From contig NZ_CP108882.1 in NCBI RefSeq assembly GCF_036347055.1, positions 868,001 through 932,000 on the forward strand: 64,000 nt of DNA, read 5' to 3'. Position 1 is the stretch's first letter. Each line of letters begins with the position of its first letter. This DNA is from Streptomyces sp. NBC_00820. Lineage in GTDB: Bacteria; Actinomycetota; Actinomycetes; Streptomycetales; Streptomycetaceae. Position numbers and translations under genes: made by a program. Of this stretch, positions 42,987-52,261 are shown in pieces. The notes beneath the pieces were generated by a model. That model saw only the letters and a list, made by a program, of their open reading frames with translations, had not been told where the DNA came from and searched no databases.

Positions 42987-44366
42987 TCACTTGCGGCCGG
43001 GCGTCCAGTTCATGCCCCACCCGTAGGCGCGGTCCATGGTCCGCTGCGGGCTCACCCCGCGCTCCGGGACCAGGTACCGCACCTCGCGCTGGACGACGAG
43101 GTCGCCGCCCGTGTTGGTGAGCAGCGCGAGCGCGCAGACCGTGGAGGGCACCGTGCACTCGTCCAGCGAGAAGTCGATCGCGGCCCCGTGCTGCGGCTGG
43201 AGGGTGACCGTGGCGTGCAGGTCGGCGAAGGACGTGGCGCCTTCGTAGATGGTGACGAAGACCAGGATGCGCCGGAAGTCCCGTGTGCGGTCGAGGTTCA
43301 CGGTGAGGTTCTCGCCGTTCGCCGCGGCGCCGGTGCGGTCGTCGCCGTCCAGGTGGATGTACGGCGGCCGGTCCAGGGACCCGAAGGCGTTGCCGAGAGC
43401 CTGTACGACGCCTTTGCGGCCGTCGCTGAGTTCGTACAGGGCGCACAGGTCGAGGTCGAGGTTGCCCTGCCGGGCGCCCCCGCGGCCGCCCCGGCTGTGG
43501 AACCGCCCGCGCACCTGCCAGTTGAGGTTGACCCGCAGGGCGCCGGAGGTGCCGCCCTGTTTGGCCAGCGAGACCGCGGGAGCCGCCTTGGTGAGCGTGA
43601 CCTTGGTGAGGCGGACCGGCGGCGAGGGCAGGGGGGCGGGGGTCGCGCCCGGGGGCGGTGGCGGCAACGGGGTTGACCGGGTGGCCGGGGGCGGCGTCGG
43701 TGTGGCGGCCGTGGGCGGCATCGCGGGCGCGGGTGCGGGTGCCGACGGCGGCACCGCGGACTGCGACGGCGGCACGGCGGCAGGGGCCGGCGGTATGGCG
43801 GGGGGCGGCGGTGCGGGGGCGGGCGACGGGGAGGTGTGCTGCGGTTCGTCGACGGTGATGCCGAAGTCCGTGGCCAGGCCCTCGAGTCCGCTGCTGTAGC
43901 CCTGGCCGACGGCGCGGAACTTCCAGCCGCCCTGCCGTCGGTAGAACTCGCCGAGCACGAAGGCGGTCTCCACACTCGCGCCCGGGCTGTCGAAGCGGGC
44001 GACGACGTCCCCCGTGCCGGTGTCGGTCACCTCGACGGAGAGGCCCGGCACCTGCCCGAACGTGCCGCCGTCCGCGGAGGCCGCGACGACGATCCGCTCG
44101 ATCTCGCCCTCCACGCGCGCGAGGTCCACGAGAAGGGTGTCGGTGACGCGGTCACCGGCGGTCCGCTTGCCCTCGTGACGCACCGCGCCCGAGAGATGCG
44201 CGGGCTGGTTGTAGAACACGAAGTCCGCGTCGGAGCGGACTCTTCCCGCCGCCAGCAACAACGTCGAGGCGTCCGCGTCGGGCACGCCGGGTCCGGTGTT
44301 CCAGCCCAATTCGACGCGCAGTGCCGTCGTCGGCACCGGCGCGTTCGATCCCTTCGGCATTGACAT
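42987..44366 (-). CDS. Tandem TerD-domain protein
   Basis: 459 residues. ATG 44366 is chosen because GGGGGTGG precedes it. First TerD domain ~1-175: [38 protein letters not shown], then [33 protein letters not shown] ~90-residue Pro/Ala-rich linker follows, then a second TerD domain (~265-450: [36 protein letters not shown]). The repeated D-x-D-L loops are calcium sites in TerD/TerZ proteins. Streptomyces carry many such proteins, tied to stress, differentiation and envelope damage. Neighbours give no further clue. Confidence 0.9.
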   Translation of the reverse strand: MSMPKGSNAPVPTTALRVELGWNTGPGVPDADASTLLLAAGRVRSDADFVFYNQPAHLSGAVRHEGKRTAGDRVTDTLLVDLARVEGEIERIVVAASADGGTFGQVPGLSVEVTDTGTGDVVARFDSPGASVETAFVLGEFYRRQGGWKFRAVGQGYSSGLEGLATDFGITVDEPQHTSPSPAPAPPPPAIPPAPAAVPPSQSAVPPSAPAPAPAMPPTAATPTPPPATRSTPLPPPPPGATPAPLPSPPVRLTKVTLTKAAPAVSLAKQGGTSGALRVNLNWQVRGRFHSRGGRGGARQGNLDLDLCALYELSDGRKGVVQALGNAFGSLDRPPYIHLDGDDRTGAAANGENLTVNLDRTRDFRRILVFVTIYEGATSFADLHATVTLQPQHGAAIDFSLDECTVPSTVCALALLTNTGGDLVVQREVRYLVPERGVSPQRTMDRAYGWGMNWTPGRK

Positions 44367-44655
44367 GTCCACCCCCATAAATGATCGACATCCCGGAGGC
44401 CCCGGCCGCTCCGGGTCACCCCTGCCCGTTCAAGGTATTCCCGCCCGCGGGGCACGCCCACGACCAGCGCGGAAAGATCGCCGGCCAACCGCCGGTAACC
44501 CCCTCGGAACTTGGCCTTTACACGATCCAAACATCGAATGGCGTCCTTTTTTGCCAAGTTCGCTCGGATTGGGGATCCCAGATCACGGCCGACACGGAAA
44601 ACAACCCTCTTATCGGTCTCCCCAACCAGCACATCGTGGGCTTAACTTATGTGCC

Positions 44656-45108
44656 ATGACCTCCCCCCGCTCCACCTATGGCGGCGGCTACTACTCCGCC
44701 TCCTTCCCGGACACCCCGATCTATGACTCGCTCGTGGCCGAGCGGGGCACCCCGCAGATCGCCCCGATCCGGGTCCCCTCCGCCTACGACGCGGGAAGCA
44801 ACCTGCCCGCGCTCCCGTCGGCGCTGCCCGCCCTCCCGGCGGCCCCGTCCCCGCAGGCTCCCGCGTACGGCTACCCCGGACAGCAGGCGCAGCAGCCCGC
44901 GCCGATGCACCAGGCACCCACCGCGTACATCCCGCAGCAGGCCGGCGCGCCGCGCGGCTACCCCGGACCGCAGGCCCCGCAGCCGCCGCGTCCGATGACG
45001 CAGGGCGGTGGCACCGGCGGTTACGACGCGATGCGCCCGGCCGCCCCACGGCCGCCGCAGCCGTCCTACCCGGACCAGTACAACAACCAGCAGTACCGGG
45101 GCTACTGA
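44656..45108 (+). CDS. Pro/Gln/Gly-rich hypothetical protein (DUF6643-like)
   Basis: 150 residues. A conserved-looking N-terminus (YGGGYYSASFPDTPIYDSLVAERGTPQIAPIRVPSAYD) leads to a low-complexity tail of Pro, Gln and Ala ending with QYNNQQYRGY. It resembles Streptomyces DUF6643-type proteins with unknown function. No signal peptide or transmembrane helix is seen. The promoter region upstream (44367-44655) is AT-richer, with TTTTTT near 44549. Confidence 0.7.
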   Translation: MTSPRSTYGGGYYSASFPDTPIYDSLVAERGTPQIAPIRVPSAYDAGSNLPALPSALPALPAAPSPQAPAYGYPGQQAQQPAPMHQAPTAYIPQQAGAPRGYPGPQAPQPPRPMTQGGGTGGYDAMRPAAPRPPQPSYPDQYNNQQYRGY

Positions 45109-45147
45109 CCGCGTCCCCGGCGCCCTGTCACCTGGCAAGGTGGTCCC

Positions 45148-45972
45148 ATGGGGAACGCGACACTGAGGTCGATGCACGTCCATCCGGTCAAGGCGTTCCG
45201 GGGCCTGTCGCCCCAGGAAGCCGTGGTGGAGCCCTGGGGGCTGGCCGGAGACCGGCGCTGGGCACTCGTAGACGACGGGGGAAAGGTCGTCACACAGCGC
45301 GAACAGCCGCGCCTCGCACTGGCCGCCGCCGAGCTTCTGCCCGGCGGCGGCATCGTGCTGTCGGCGCCCGGTCAGGTGCCGCTCACGGTGCCCGTCCCGG
45401 AACCGGAACGGACGCTGGCCATCGACATCTTCGGCACCAAGGTGGAGGCGGTCCCGGCCTCCGACGCCGCTCATGACTGGTGCACCGCGTATCTGGGAGC
45501 CGAGGTCCGGCTGGTCCACCTCGACGATCCGGCGACCCGCCGCCCGGTCGACCCCCCTTACGCGCTTCCCGGCGAGACGGTCAGCCTGGCCGACGGCTAC
45601 CCGCTCCTGGTCACCACGCTCGCCTCCCTCGACGCACTGAACTCCCTGCTGGCGGAGGGCGACCACGCCGACGAGGGCCCGCTGCCCATGAACCGCTTCC
45701 GGCCGAACGCGGTCGTGGCGGGCACCGAGGCCTGGGCCGAGGACCACTGGTCGCGGATCTCCGTCGGCGAGGTGGAGTTCCGGGTCGCCAGGCCCTGCGG
45801 GCGCTGCGTCGTGACCACCACCGACCAGGGCACCGCCGTACGCGGCCGTGAGCCCCTGCGCACACTGGCACGCCACCGCAACCGCGCCGGACAGCTGGTC
45901 TTCGGCCAGAACCTCGTGCCGCTCACGCCCGGCACGATCCGGGTGGGCGACCCCGTGCGCGTGCTTGGGTGA
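45148..45972 (+). CDS. MOSC-domain molybdenum-cofactor-linked protein
   Basis: 274 residues: an N-terminal beta-barrel (MHVHPVKAFRGLSPQEAVVEPWGLAGDRRWALVDDGGKVVTQREQPRLA) and a MOSC domain with GVTVAPS-like NRFRPNAVVAGTEAW and the ligand block ARPCGRCVVTTTDQGT, where the Cys binds the molybdenum centre in family members. This two-part layout matches the MOSC/mARC group, which reduces N-hydroxylated compounds. In bacteria the partner reductase is usually elsewhere. Confidence 0.87.
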   Translation: MGNATLRSMHVHPVKAFRGLSPQEAVVEPWGLAGDRRWALVDDGGKVVTQREQPRLALAAAELLPGGGIVLSAPGQVPLTVPVPEPERTLAIDIFGTKVEAVPASDAAHDWCTAYLGAEVRLVHLDDPATRRPVDPPYALPGETVSLADGYPLLVTTLASLDALNSLLAEGDHADEGPLPMNRFRPNAVVAGTEAWAEDHWSRISVGEVEFRVARPCGRCVVTTTDQGTAVRGREPLRTLARHRNRAGQLVFGQNLVPLTPGTIRVGDPVRVLG

Positions 45973-46173
45973 CGAAGCCGCTCCGGCGCGCCCCACATCG
46001 CACTCGACGGCTCGGTGCCGATGTGTCTCAACTCGACGGGAACCGGGGGCGGGTCCCCGTCGTTGGGCTGATGAGAAATCCGTGAGACGTGGCAATCCGA
46101 CGTGACGTCGCTCTCTCTTCGCGGGACCGGAGGGTGAGCGGCGGCGACGGCGGCTATCACGGAGCCGAAGGGG

Positions 46174-46788
46174 GTGGGGAACGTGCGGGCACTGAACGGT
46201 CTGTGGCGCTGGCGGCGCAATCCACTGTGCCGGGCCACCGACCTGGCCGAGGCATGGGTGGCCCTCGCGGCACTGTTGTTGATCGCGGTGGCCGCTCCGA
46301 TGAGCGGACTCCTGACCGGTACGGCCGCGCAGGAGTCCCTGCAGCGGTCGGCGGGGGCGCAGCAGCACTCCCGCCATCTCGTCTCGGCCACCGTCGTACG
46401 CCGGCTGGGCGGCGCCACGCCGGAAGTCGAATCCGACATCGGCGTCGCGCGCGAGGCCCGCAGCCGGGTCCTGGCCGACTGGGCCGCGCCGGACGGCACC
46501 CGGCGGCGCGGGTCGACCCTCACGGACCTCCGGTCCCCGCGTCACGGCGACCACTTCAGCCTCTGGACGGATCCGCACGGCCGAATAACGACCCGCCCCC
46601 TGGACGCGGAAACGGCGACGACACACGCGGTGCTCGCCGGGATCGGGGCCGCCCTGGCCGTCGCGGGGCTGGTCGAGAGCGGCCGCCGCCTGGTCGTCTG
46701 GCACATGGTCCGGCGCCGGTACGCGCGTTGGGACAGGGCATGGGACCGGGCGGGTCCGGACTGGGGCAAGGCGGGCACGGGCTGCTGA
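46174..46788 (+). CDS. Rv1733c-like two-helix membrane protein
   Basis: 204 residues. A hydrophobic helix near 25-48 (AEAWVALAALLLIAVAAPM) and another near 145-165 (HAVLAGIGAALAVAGLVESG) enclose an external domain of unknown fold. The basic N-terminus (LNGLWRWRRNPLCRATDLAEAW) and ending (RRRYARWDRAW) match the actinobacterial Rv1733c-like family. Function unknown. GTG 46174 has GGAG 8 nt upstream; GTG 46183 is an alternative start. Confidence 0.72.
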   Translation: MGNVRALNGLWRWRRNPLCRATDLAEAWVALAALLLIAVAAPMSGLLTGTAAQESLQRSAGAQQHSRHLVSATVVRRLGGATPEVESDIGVAREARSRVLADWAAPDGTRRRGSTLTDLRSPRHGDHFSLWTDPHGRITTRPLDAETATTHAVLAGIGAALAVAGLVESGRRLVVWHMVRRRYARWDRAWDRAGPDWGKAGTGC

Positions 46789-47015
46789 CCGCGTTCCGTC
46801 TCTGGTCAACCCACCGTACGCGGGCACGCTACGGTGGACCGGCCGACTCGCATTCGGCATCGACCCGCGCGCGAGCGAGCCGAAAGGGCGCGCCGGTGTC
46901 CGGCACGCGAACAGGCGTCGGCCCAGGGCCGAGCGCGGTCGCGGCACCGGAACCGGCCACGGCGCCCCGCAGGTGAGCGAGCACGAGTACCACGAGGTGG
47001 GGGCACAGCAACGCC

Positions 47016-49460
47016 ATGGCACAGGGCACCGTCCAGGTGACGCACACCGGTACATCGCGGTGGCGGCGCCGCACAGGTGAGTACGCCTCGCTCGCCGCCG
47101 CCCTGGAGGCCGCCGCCGAGGGTGACGTCCTCACCGTCGCCCCCGGCACCTACCGGGAGAACCTGGTCATCCAGCGGGCGGTGACGCTGCGTGGACCCGA
47201 GGGATCGTCGGGCTCGGTGCGGATCGCGCCCTCGGACGGCGTGCCGTTGACGGTGCGGGCCTCGGCGGTGGTGCAGGGCCTGCACCTGGAGGGCCAGGAC
47301 TCCGCGTCACCCGCGCTGCTGGTGGAGGACGGCACACCCGAACTGACGGACGTACGGATCGTGGCACGCTCCGCCGCCGGCATCGAGGTGCGGGGCGCGG
47401 CGGCCCGGCCGACCGTGCGCCGCTGCACGGTCGACAACCCGGCCGGCATCGGCATCGCCGTACTCGACGGCGGCAGCGGGGTGTTCGAGGAGTGCGAGAT
47501 CGTCGCGGCCGGGCAGGCGGGAGTGGCGGTCCGCGGCGGCGGCCACCCGCGCCTGGAACGCTGCCGGGTGCACCACGCCTCCGGCACCGGACTGAGCGCG
47601 ACCGGTGAGAACTCCGCGCTGGAGGCGATCGGTTGCGAGGTGTACGAGGTGCGGGGCTCGGGGGTGCAGGTGACCCAGCGGGCCTCGGCGCATCTCACCG
47701 ACTGCGATGTGCACCGCACTTCGGCCGACGGGGTCACGCTCGACACGGACGCGGTGCTCACGCTCGCCGACTGCCGGATCCACGACATCCCGGAGAACGC
47801 GATCGACCTGCGGTCGCGTTCGGTGCTGACGCTGACCCGGACGACGGTGCGTCAGTTCGGGCGCAACGGTCTGTCCGTGTGGGACCCGGGCACCCGTGTG
47901 GACGCCAACCAGTGCGAGATCTTCGACAGCACCGGTGACTATCCGGCGGTGTGGGTGAGCGACGGCGCCACGGCCGTGCTCGACTCGTGCCGGGTGCACG
48001 ACGTACCGGACGCGCTGTTCGTGCTCGACCGCGGCTCGCGCGTGGACGTCGTCGACAGCGACCTGTCCCAGGTGCGCAACACGGCCGTGTCGGTGAGCGA
48101 CGGGGCGACCGCGCAGCTCGACGACTGCCGGATCCGCGAGGCGGCGACGGGTGCCTGGTTCCGCGACCACGGCAGCGGTGGCACGCTCAGCAACTGCACC
48201 CTGGACGGTACCCAGACCGGCGTGATCGTCACCAAGGGCGCCGACCCGACCATCGAGCGCTGCACGGTCGGTTCGCCGGCCGAGGCGGGTTTCTACGTGT
48301 CCGCCGGCGGCCGGGGCAGCTTCCTGAACTGCCGGGTCGGCGGCAGTGGCGGCTACGGCTTCCATGTGCTCGACGGCTGCCGTACGACGCTTCGCAAGTG
48401 CCGTACGGAACGGTGTGCGCGCGGCGGGTTCGAGTTCGCCGACGCGGGGCCGGACGCGGGTTCGGGATCGGGTCCGGTGGTGGAGGACTGCACCAGCGAC
48501 GAGAGCGGCGGCTTGCGGCCGCCGGCATCGCACGAGACCGCCGTGCAGACGGCGTCCCCCTCCAGCGGCGGGCTGCTCGGTGCCATTCCCGGGCAGCGCG
48601 GCACGGAGCCGGAGCCGCCCGCCGCCCAGGCCGAGCCGGAGCAGCCGGCCCGGACGTCGAAGGCCGTGCTCGGTGAACTCGACGCGCTGGTCGGGCTGGA
48701 GAGCGTCAAGCGCGAGGTGCGGGCGCTGACCGACATGATCGAGGTGGGCCGGCGCCGGCAGCGGGCGGGTCTGAAGGCGGCCTCGGTGAAGCGGCACCTG
48801 GTCTTCACCGGTTCCCCGGGCACCGGCAAGACGACCGTCGCCCGGCTGTACGGGGAGATCCTCGCCTCCCTCGGGGTGCTGGAGAAGGGGCACCTGGTCG
48901 AGGTGTCCCGGGTCGACCTGGTGGGCGAGCACATCGGTTCGACGGCGATCCGCACCCAGGAGGCCTTCCAACGGGCGCGGGGCGGTGTGCTGTTCATCGA
49001 CGAGGCGTACGCGCTGTCGCCGGAGGACGCTGGGCGGGACTTCGGCAAGGAGGCCATCGACACGCTGGTGAAGCTGATGGAGGACCAGCGGGACGCGGTG
49101 GTGGTGATCGTCGCGGGCTATACGGCGGAGATGGAACGCTTCCTGACCGTCAACCCCGGGGTGGCCTCCCGCTTCTCACGGACGATCACCTTCGGTGACT
49201 ACAGCCCGCAGGAGCTGCTCAGGATCGTGGAGCAGCAGGCGGATGAGCACGAGTACCGGCTGGCGCCGGGCGCCTCGGAGGCGCTGGTGAAGTACCTCAC
49301 CGCGATCCCGAAGGGCCCCGCGTTCGGCAACGGGCGCACGGCGCGGCAGACGTTCGAGGCGATGGTGGAGCGTCACGCGAGCCGCGTCGCCCAGCTCGAC
49401 GACCCCAGCACCGACGACCTCACCCTGCTGTTCGACGAGGACCTTCCTGATCTTCCCTGA
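47016..49460 (+). CDS. Parallel beta-helix repeat protein fused to a CbxX/SpoVK-type AAA ATPase
   Basis: 814 residues. The first ~475 are right-handed beta-helix repeats with regularly spaced Cys/Asp/Gly turns (e.g. DCDVHRTSADGVTLDTDAVLTLADCRIHDIPENAI), then a Pro/Glu/Ser linker, then an AAA domain (~545-800): Walker A GSPGTGKTT, Walker B GGVLFIDEAYAL, and the CbxX/EccA-type middle EAFQRARGG. The AAA part is of the CbxX/CfqX/EccA1 kind, seen in type VII secretion chaperones. The helix part could bind a sugar or protein surface. A fusion of this kind appears in Streptomyces; function unknown. Confidence 0.85.
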   Translation: MAQGTVQVTHTGTSRWRRRTGEYASLAAALEAAAEGDVLTVAPGTYRENLVIQRAVTLRGPEGSSGSVRIAPSDGVPLTVRASAVVQGLHLEGQDSASPALLVEDGTPELTDVRIVARSAAGIEVRGAAARPTVRRCTVDNPAGIGIAVLDGGSGVFEECEIVAAGQAGVAVRGGGHPRLERCRVHHASGTGLSATGENSALEAIGCEVYEVRGSGVQVTQRASAHLTDCDVHRTSADGVTLDTDAVLTLADCRIHDIPENAIDLRSRSVLTLTRTTVRQFGRNGLSVWDPGTRVDANQCEIFDSTGDYPAVWVSDGATAVLDSCRVHDVPDALFVLDRGSRVDVVDSDLSQVRNTAVSVSDGATAQLDDCRIREAATGAWFRDHGSGGTLSNCTLDGTQTGVIVTKGADPTIERCTVGSPAEAGFYVSAGGRGSFLNCRVGGSGGYGFHVLDGCRTTLRKCRTERCARGGFEFADAGPDAGSGSGPVVEDCTSDESGGLRPPASHETAVQTASPSSGGLLGAIPGQRGTEPEPPAAQAEPEQPARTSKAVLGELDALVGLESVKREVRALTDMIEVGRRRQRAGLKAASVKRHLVFTGSPGTGKTTVARLYGEILASLGVLEKGHLVEVSRVDLVGEHIGSTAIRTQEAFQRARGGVLFIDEAYALSPEDAGRDFGKEAIDTLVKLMEDQRDAVVVIVAGYTAEMERFLTVNPGVASRFSRTITFGDYSPQELLRIVEQQADEHEYRLAPGASEALVKYLTAIPKGPAFGNGRTARQTFEAMVERHASRVAQLDDPSTDDLTLLFDEDLPDLP

Positions 49461-49580
49461 CGTCGCCCGCGGCTGTCCTGACCCCACCGGGTGACCGCCC
49501 GGCGGCCGGCCCGCCGGCCCCTTCGCCTCCTGACCCTCCTGAGCGTGCGCGGTCGGGTGAGCTGCGTCGAGCGGGCGGCG

Positions 49581-51953
49581 TCAGGCGGCCGGGGGTGTCG
49601 GGTCGGGGCGCGGCCCCGGTACCTCCGGGTTGAGCCGGGCCAGGAGACGGGCGCGTTCGCGGGCGAAGACGGGGTCGGCCTGGTAGTCGGAGTGACCGAG
49701 GATCGGTGCCGGGAGCGGGTGTTCGGCCGTGCGGCCGTAGGCGAGGGGGTCGCGCAGCGGCTCGTGGTCGACGTCCGCGGCCGTGCCGGACGGGATGCGG
49801 ACAGGGCCGCCTATGGGATCCGTGTGCCGGTAGAGGTTGCGCCAGCAGCCGACGTCGCGGTGCAGGGCGGCGAGCGCGGACGGACCGAAGTGGGCGGGGA
49901 ACCAGCGGCCGTACAGCCGCTCCAGCGGTGAGCCGTACGTCAGCAGGGCGACCCGTTCGCGGACGGCGGGCGTGAGCTGCCAGGCCGCGGCGGCCGCGAG
50001 GACGCTGCCCTGGGAGTGGCCGGACAGGACCAGCCGGCCGCCGGTGCGCTCGGTCCAGGTCGCCATCCGCCAGGTCAGGTCCGGCACCGCGCGCTCGGCG
50101 TAGCAGGGCGGCGCGAAGGGGTGGGCGGCCCGCGGCCAGAACGTGCCGATGTCCCACAGGATGCCGATGGTGCGCCGCGCGGAGGCGTTCTTGTAGGCGC
50201 GCCGCCCCAGGGTGACGAACAGCAGGAAGCCGACACCGGCCAGCCAGGAGCCGAGGTTCTGTGAGGTCTCGGCCACCGCCCGGACGAAGCCGTACGTCCG
50301 GCCGGCCGCGCCTTCGGGGGACTCGCCGGTCGCCAGGGCGCCGGCCAGCGCGCCCGCGCCCAGCAGCAGGGTGGTGACGAAGAGTACGGCTACGACGAGG
50401 GGCGCGCGGTCGGTGAGGGTGGCCATGGCGCGGGCCTGGGCGATGCCGCGGGTGCGGGAGGGGTCCTCGGGCTCACCGGGGTGCTCGTGGCGCACGCGTT
50501 CGCGCTCCGCGCGGGCGAGGCGGGCGGTGCGCCGGGCCAGCACGGCGACGAGGGCGAGCAGTACGACGAGGAGCGGCGGGATCACGGAGGCCTGCCAGGT
50601 GAGCAGCACGGGCGGGCCGGCGATGGAGGCGCGGGTGCCGTCCAGCCAGTCGCCGACGCGCTGGGCGACGCCGCCGGAGATGACGCCGCCCAGCGCGCAG
50701 GCGAGCAGCGCGACCGCCGGTCCGCCGAGGCCGCGCATACCGGCGCGCGGGTCGGGGTGGCGCCGGTACAGGTCGTGGGCGACGGCGGCGAGGGCCACGG
50801 CGAGCAGTCCCTGGGCCAGCATGAGGGCGCCGAAGGCCGGGTCGCCGGGCAGCCGTCCGGTGGAGTGCCAGCCGGGCCGGGACCAGCCGGCGTACAGCAC
50901 GGCGAGGAGCAACAGGCCCAGCGCGCCGAGCGGAAGACGGCGTTCGAGCCGCCGGTCGAGCGCGCCGTCGAGGCGCTCCTCGCTGCGGCCGCGGCGGCAG
51001 ACCACCGCCACCACGGCGGCCGCCCAGCCGAGCAGGGCCACGCCGAGGAGTCTGCCGAGGACGTCCAGGGCGACGGGACCGCCCGCGTGGTGGTCGAGGA
51101 CGGCCGCCGGTGTCGTGACGGCGGCCGCGACGGTCAGCAGTCCCGCGGCGGTGTGGGCCGCGCGCAGCCTGGCCACGAGCCGTCGCCCGTACCAGAAGCC
51201 GGGCCGGGCCAGGGCGCTGCCCTCGTCTCCCGGCTCGGGAGCGCGGGCCATCGGCCGGTGCGACTCGTACTCCCGCCAGGTGCGCCGGGAGAGGTACCAG
51301 AGCAGGCCGGTGAGCACGGTGGGGGCCACTGCGGCGAGCGCGAGCCGACGGCCGGGCAGGCTCCACCAGCCGTCGCCGGAGGCGGCGGGCGAGAGGAAGG
51401 AGAGCCAGGAGTGCCGGCCGGCGCAGGCGGCGACGCCCGCGCACTGCCAGGCCACCAGGTCCAGGGCGACCTCGCAGGCTGCGGCCACGAGCAGCACGGT
51501 CAGGGTGAGCGCGGCCAGGCGGACGAGGAGGCCGTACAGCCGGACCGTGCGGGTGCGCCCGTGCGCGGCGGGGCGCATCCAGTGGGCGAGGTTCACCACC
51601 ATGAAGGGCAGCAGCAACAGCCACAGGGCGCGGGTGCCGTCGCCGGAGGTGAGGTTGCACCAGACGTACGCCTCGGGCACGGGACCGTCGTGGTGCTCTC
51701 CCCCGGGCTCGGCGCCGCGGGCGGGAACGGCGCCCGGGGTGCCGCCGCTGTCCTCGGCGTCGTGGGCGCGCCGGAAGACGGCCGCGGTGTCGTCGCCGGT
51801 GATCCGGACGGTGCGCGGGTCGCCGAGCATCTTCTCCGGTGTGTTGCCGCCCACTCCGTGCACCAGCAGTTCCAGGCCGCGCTCCGCCTGCGCGGACCGT
51901 GCCGCGACGTCGTGCGTTCTCGGCTTGGCGGTGCGTTCCTGCGCGCGTTCCAC
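49581..51953 (-). CDS. Multi-helix membrane protein with alpha/beta-hydrolase domain
   Basis: 790 residues from GTG 51953 (GGGGGAAG upstream). The N-terminus has LLVHGVGGNTPEKMLGD (hydrolase beta-start, HGVGG oxyanion). Eight or nine hydrophobic helices follow across 130-620. The C-terminal part returns to hydrolase sequence, with GGRLVLSGHSQGSVLAAAAAW (GHSQG nucleophile elbow), LLTYGSPLERLYGRWFP and HSDYQADPVFARER. So the hydrolase fold appears split by the membrane block. It probably acts on lipid or ester substrates at the membrane; no family name is certain. The divergent DeoR gene begins 309 bp away. Confidence 0.75.
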   Translation of the reverse strand: MERAQERTAKPRTHDVAARSAQAERGLELLVHGVGGNTPEKMLGDPRTVRITGDDTAAVFRRAHDAEDSGGTPGAVPARGAEPGGEHHDGPVPEAYVWCNLTSGDGTRALWLLLLPFMVVNLAHWMRPAAHGRTRTVRLYGLLVRLAALTLTVLLVAAACEVALDLVAWQCAGVAACAGRHSWLSFLSPAASGDGWWSLPGRRLALAAVAPTVLTGLLWYLSRRTWREYESHRPMARAPEPGDEGSALARPGFWYGRRLVARLRAAHTAAGLLTVAAAVTTPAAVLDHHAGGPVALDVLGRLLGVALLGWAAAVVAVVCRRGRSEERLDGALDRRLERRLPLGALGLLLLAVLYAGWSRPGWHSTGRLPGDPAFGALMLAQGLLAVALAAVAHDLYRRHPDPRAGMRGLGGPAVALLACALGGVISGGVAQRVGDWLDGTRASIAGPPVLLTWQASVIPPLLVVLLALVAVLARRTARLARAERERVRHEHPGEPEDPSRTRGIAQARAMATLTDRAPLVVAVLFVTTLLLGAGALAGALATGESPEGAAGRTYGFVRAVAETSQNLGSWLAGVGFLLFVTLGRRAYKNASARRTIGILWDIGTFWPRAAHPFAPPCYAERAVPDLTWRMATWTERTGGRLVLSGHSQGSVLAAAAAWQLTPAVRERVALLTYGSPLERLYGRWFPAHFGPSALAALHRDVGCWRNLYRHTDPIGGPVRIPSGTAADVDHEPLRDPLAYGRTAEHPLPAPILGHSDYQADPVFARERARLLARLNPEVPGPRPDPTPPAA

Positions 51954-52261
51954 TGTCTCGCACTTCCCCCGTGACACGTCTGAGGACCTGAGTCCGTGCG
52001 CGCAACAGGATTGCCGGTGCGGGGGCCGCGTACACCTCCCGTCACGGAATCTCCCCGATACGTGTGACGAGGGCCCCGAGGGGTGCTCCCCGCCAGGGGC
52101 CCGAAATGGCATGCGTGCGTCGTGACAGCCGGTGGCGCGCCCGGTGGGGGCCCGTGAAAGGATGGGACGCCCGCGCAGCTCCGGACAGCTGGAACGTCCA
52201 GGTCGGAGCCGGCGTGCCGGGCGTTGTCGGACAGGTTTGCGGCGAAAGGACCGGAGCGTAC
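51954..52261. other. Divergent promoter region
   Basis: 308 bp between the membrane hydrolase and the DeoR gene. GGGCCCC (52071-52077) pairs with GGGGCCC (52096-52102) around an inner GGGG/CCCC hairpin, which could be a regulator site or cruciform. Nothing else recognised. Confidence 0.4.

Noticed and set aside
42963..43000. Terminator between hpnB-like and TerD genes
   Set aside because: A 9-bp stem exists (CCCGGCCGC with GCGGCCGGG), but one arm lies inside the TerD coding end and the loop is long, so it is not called.
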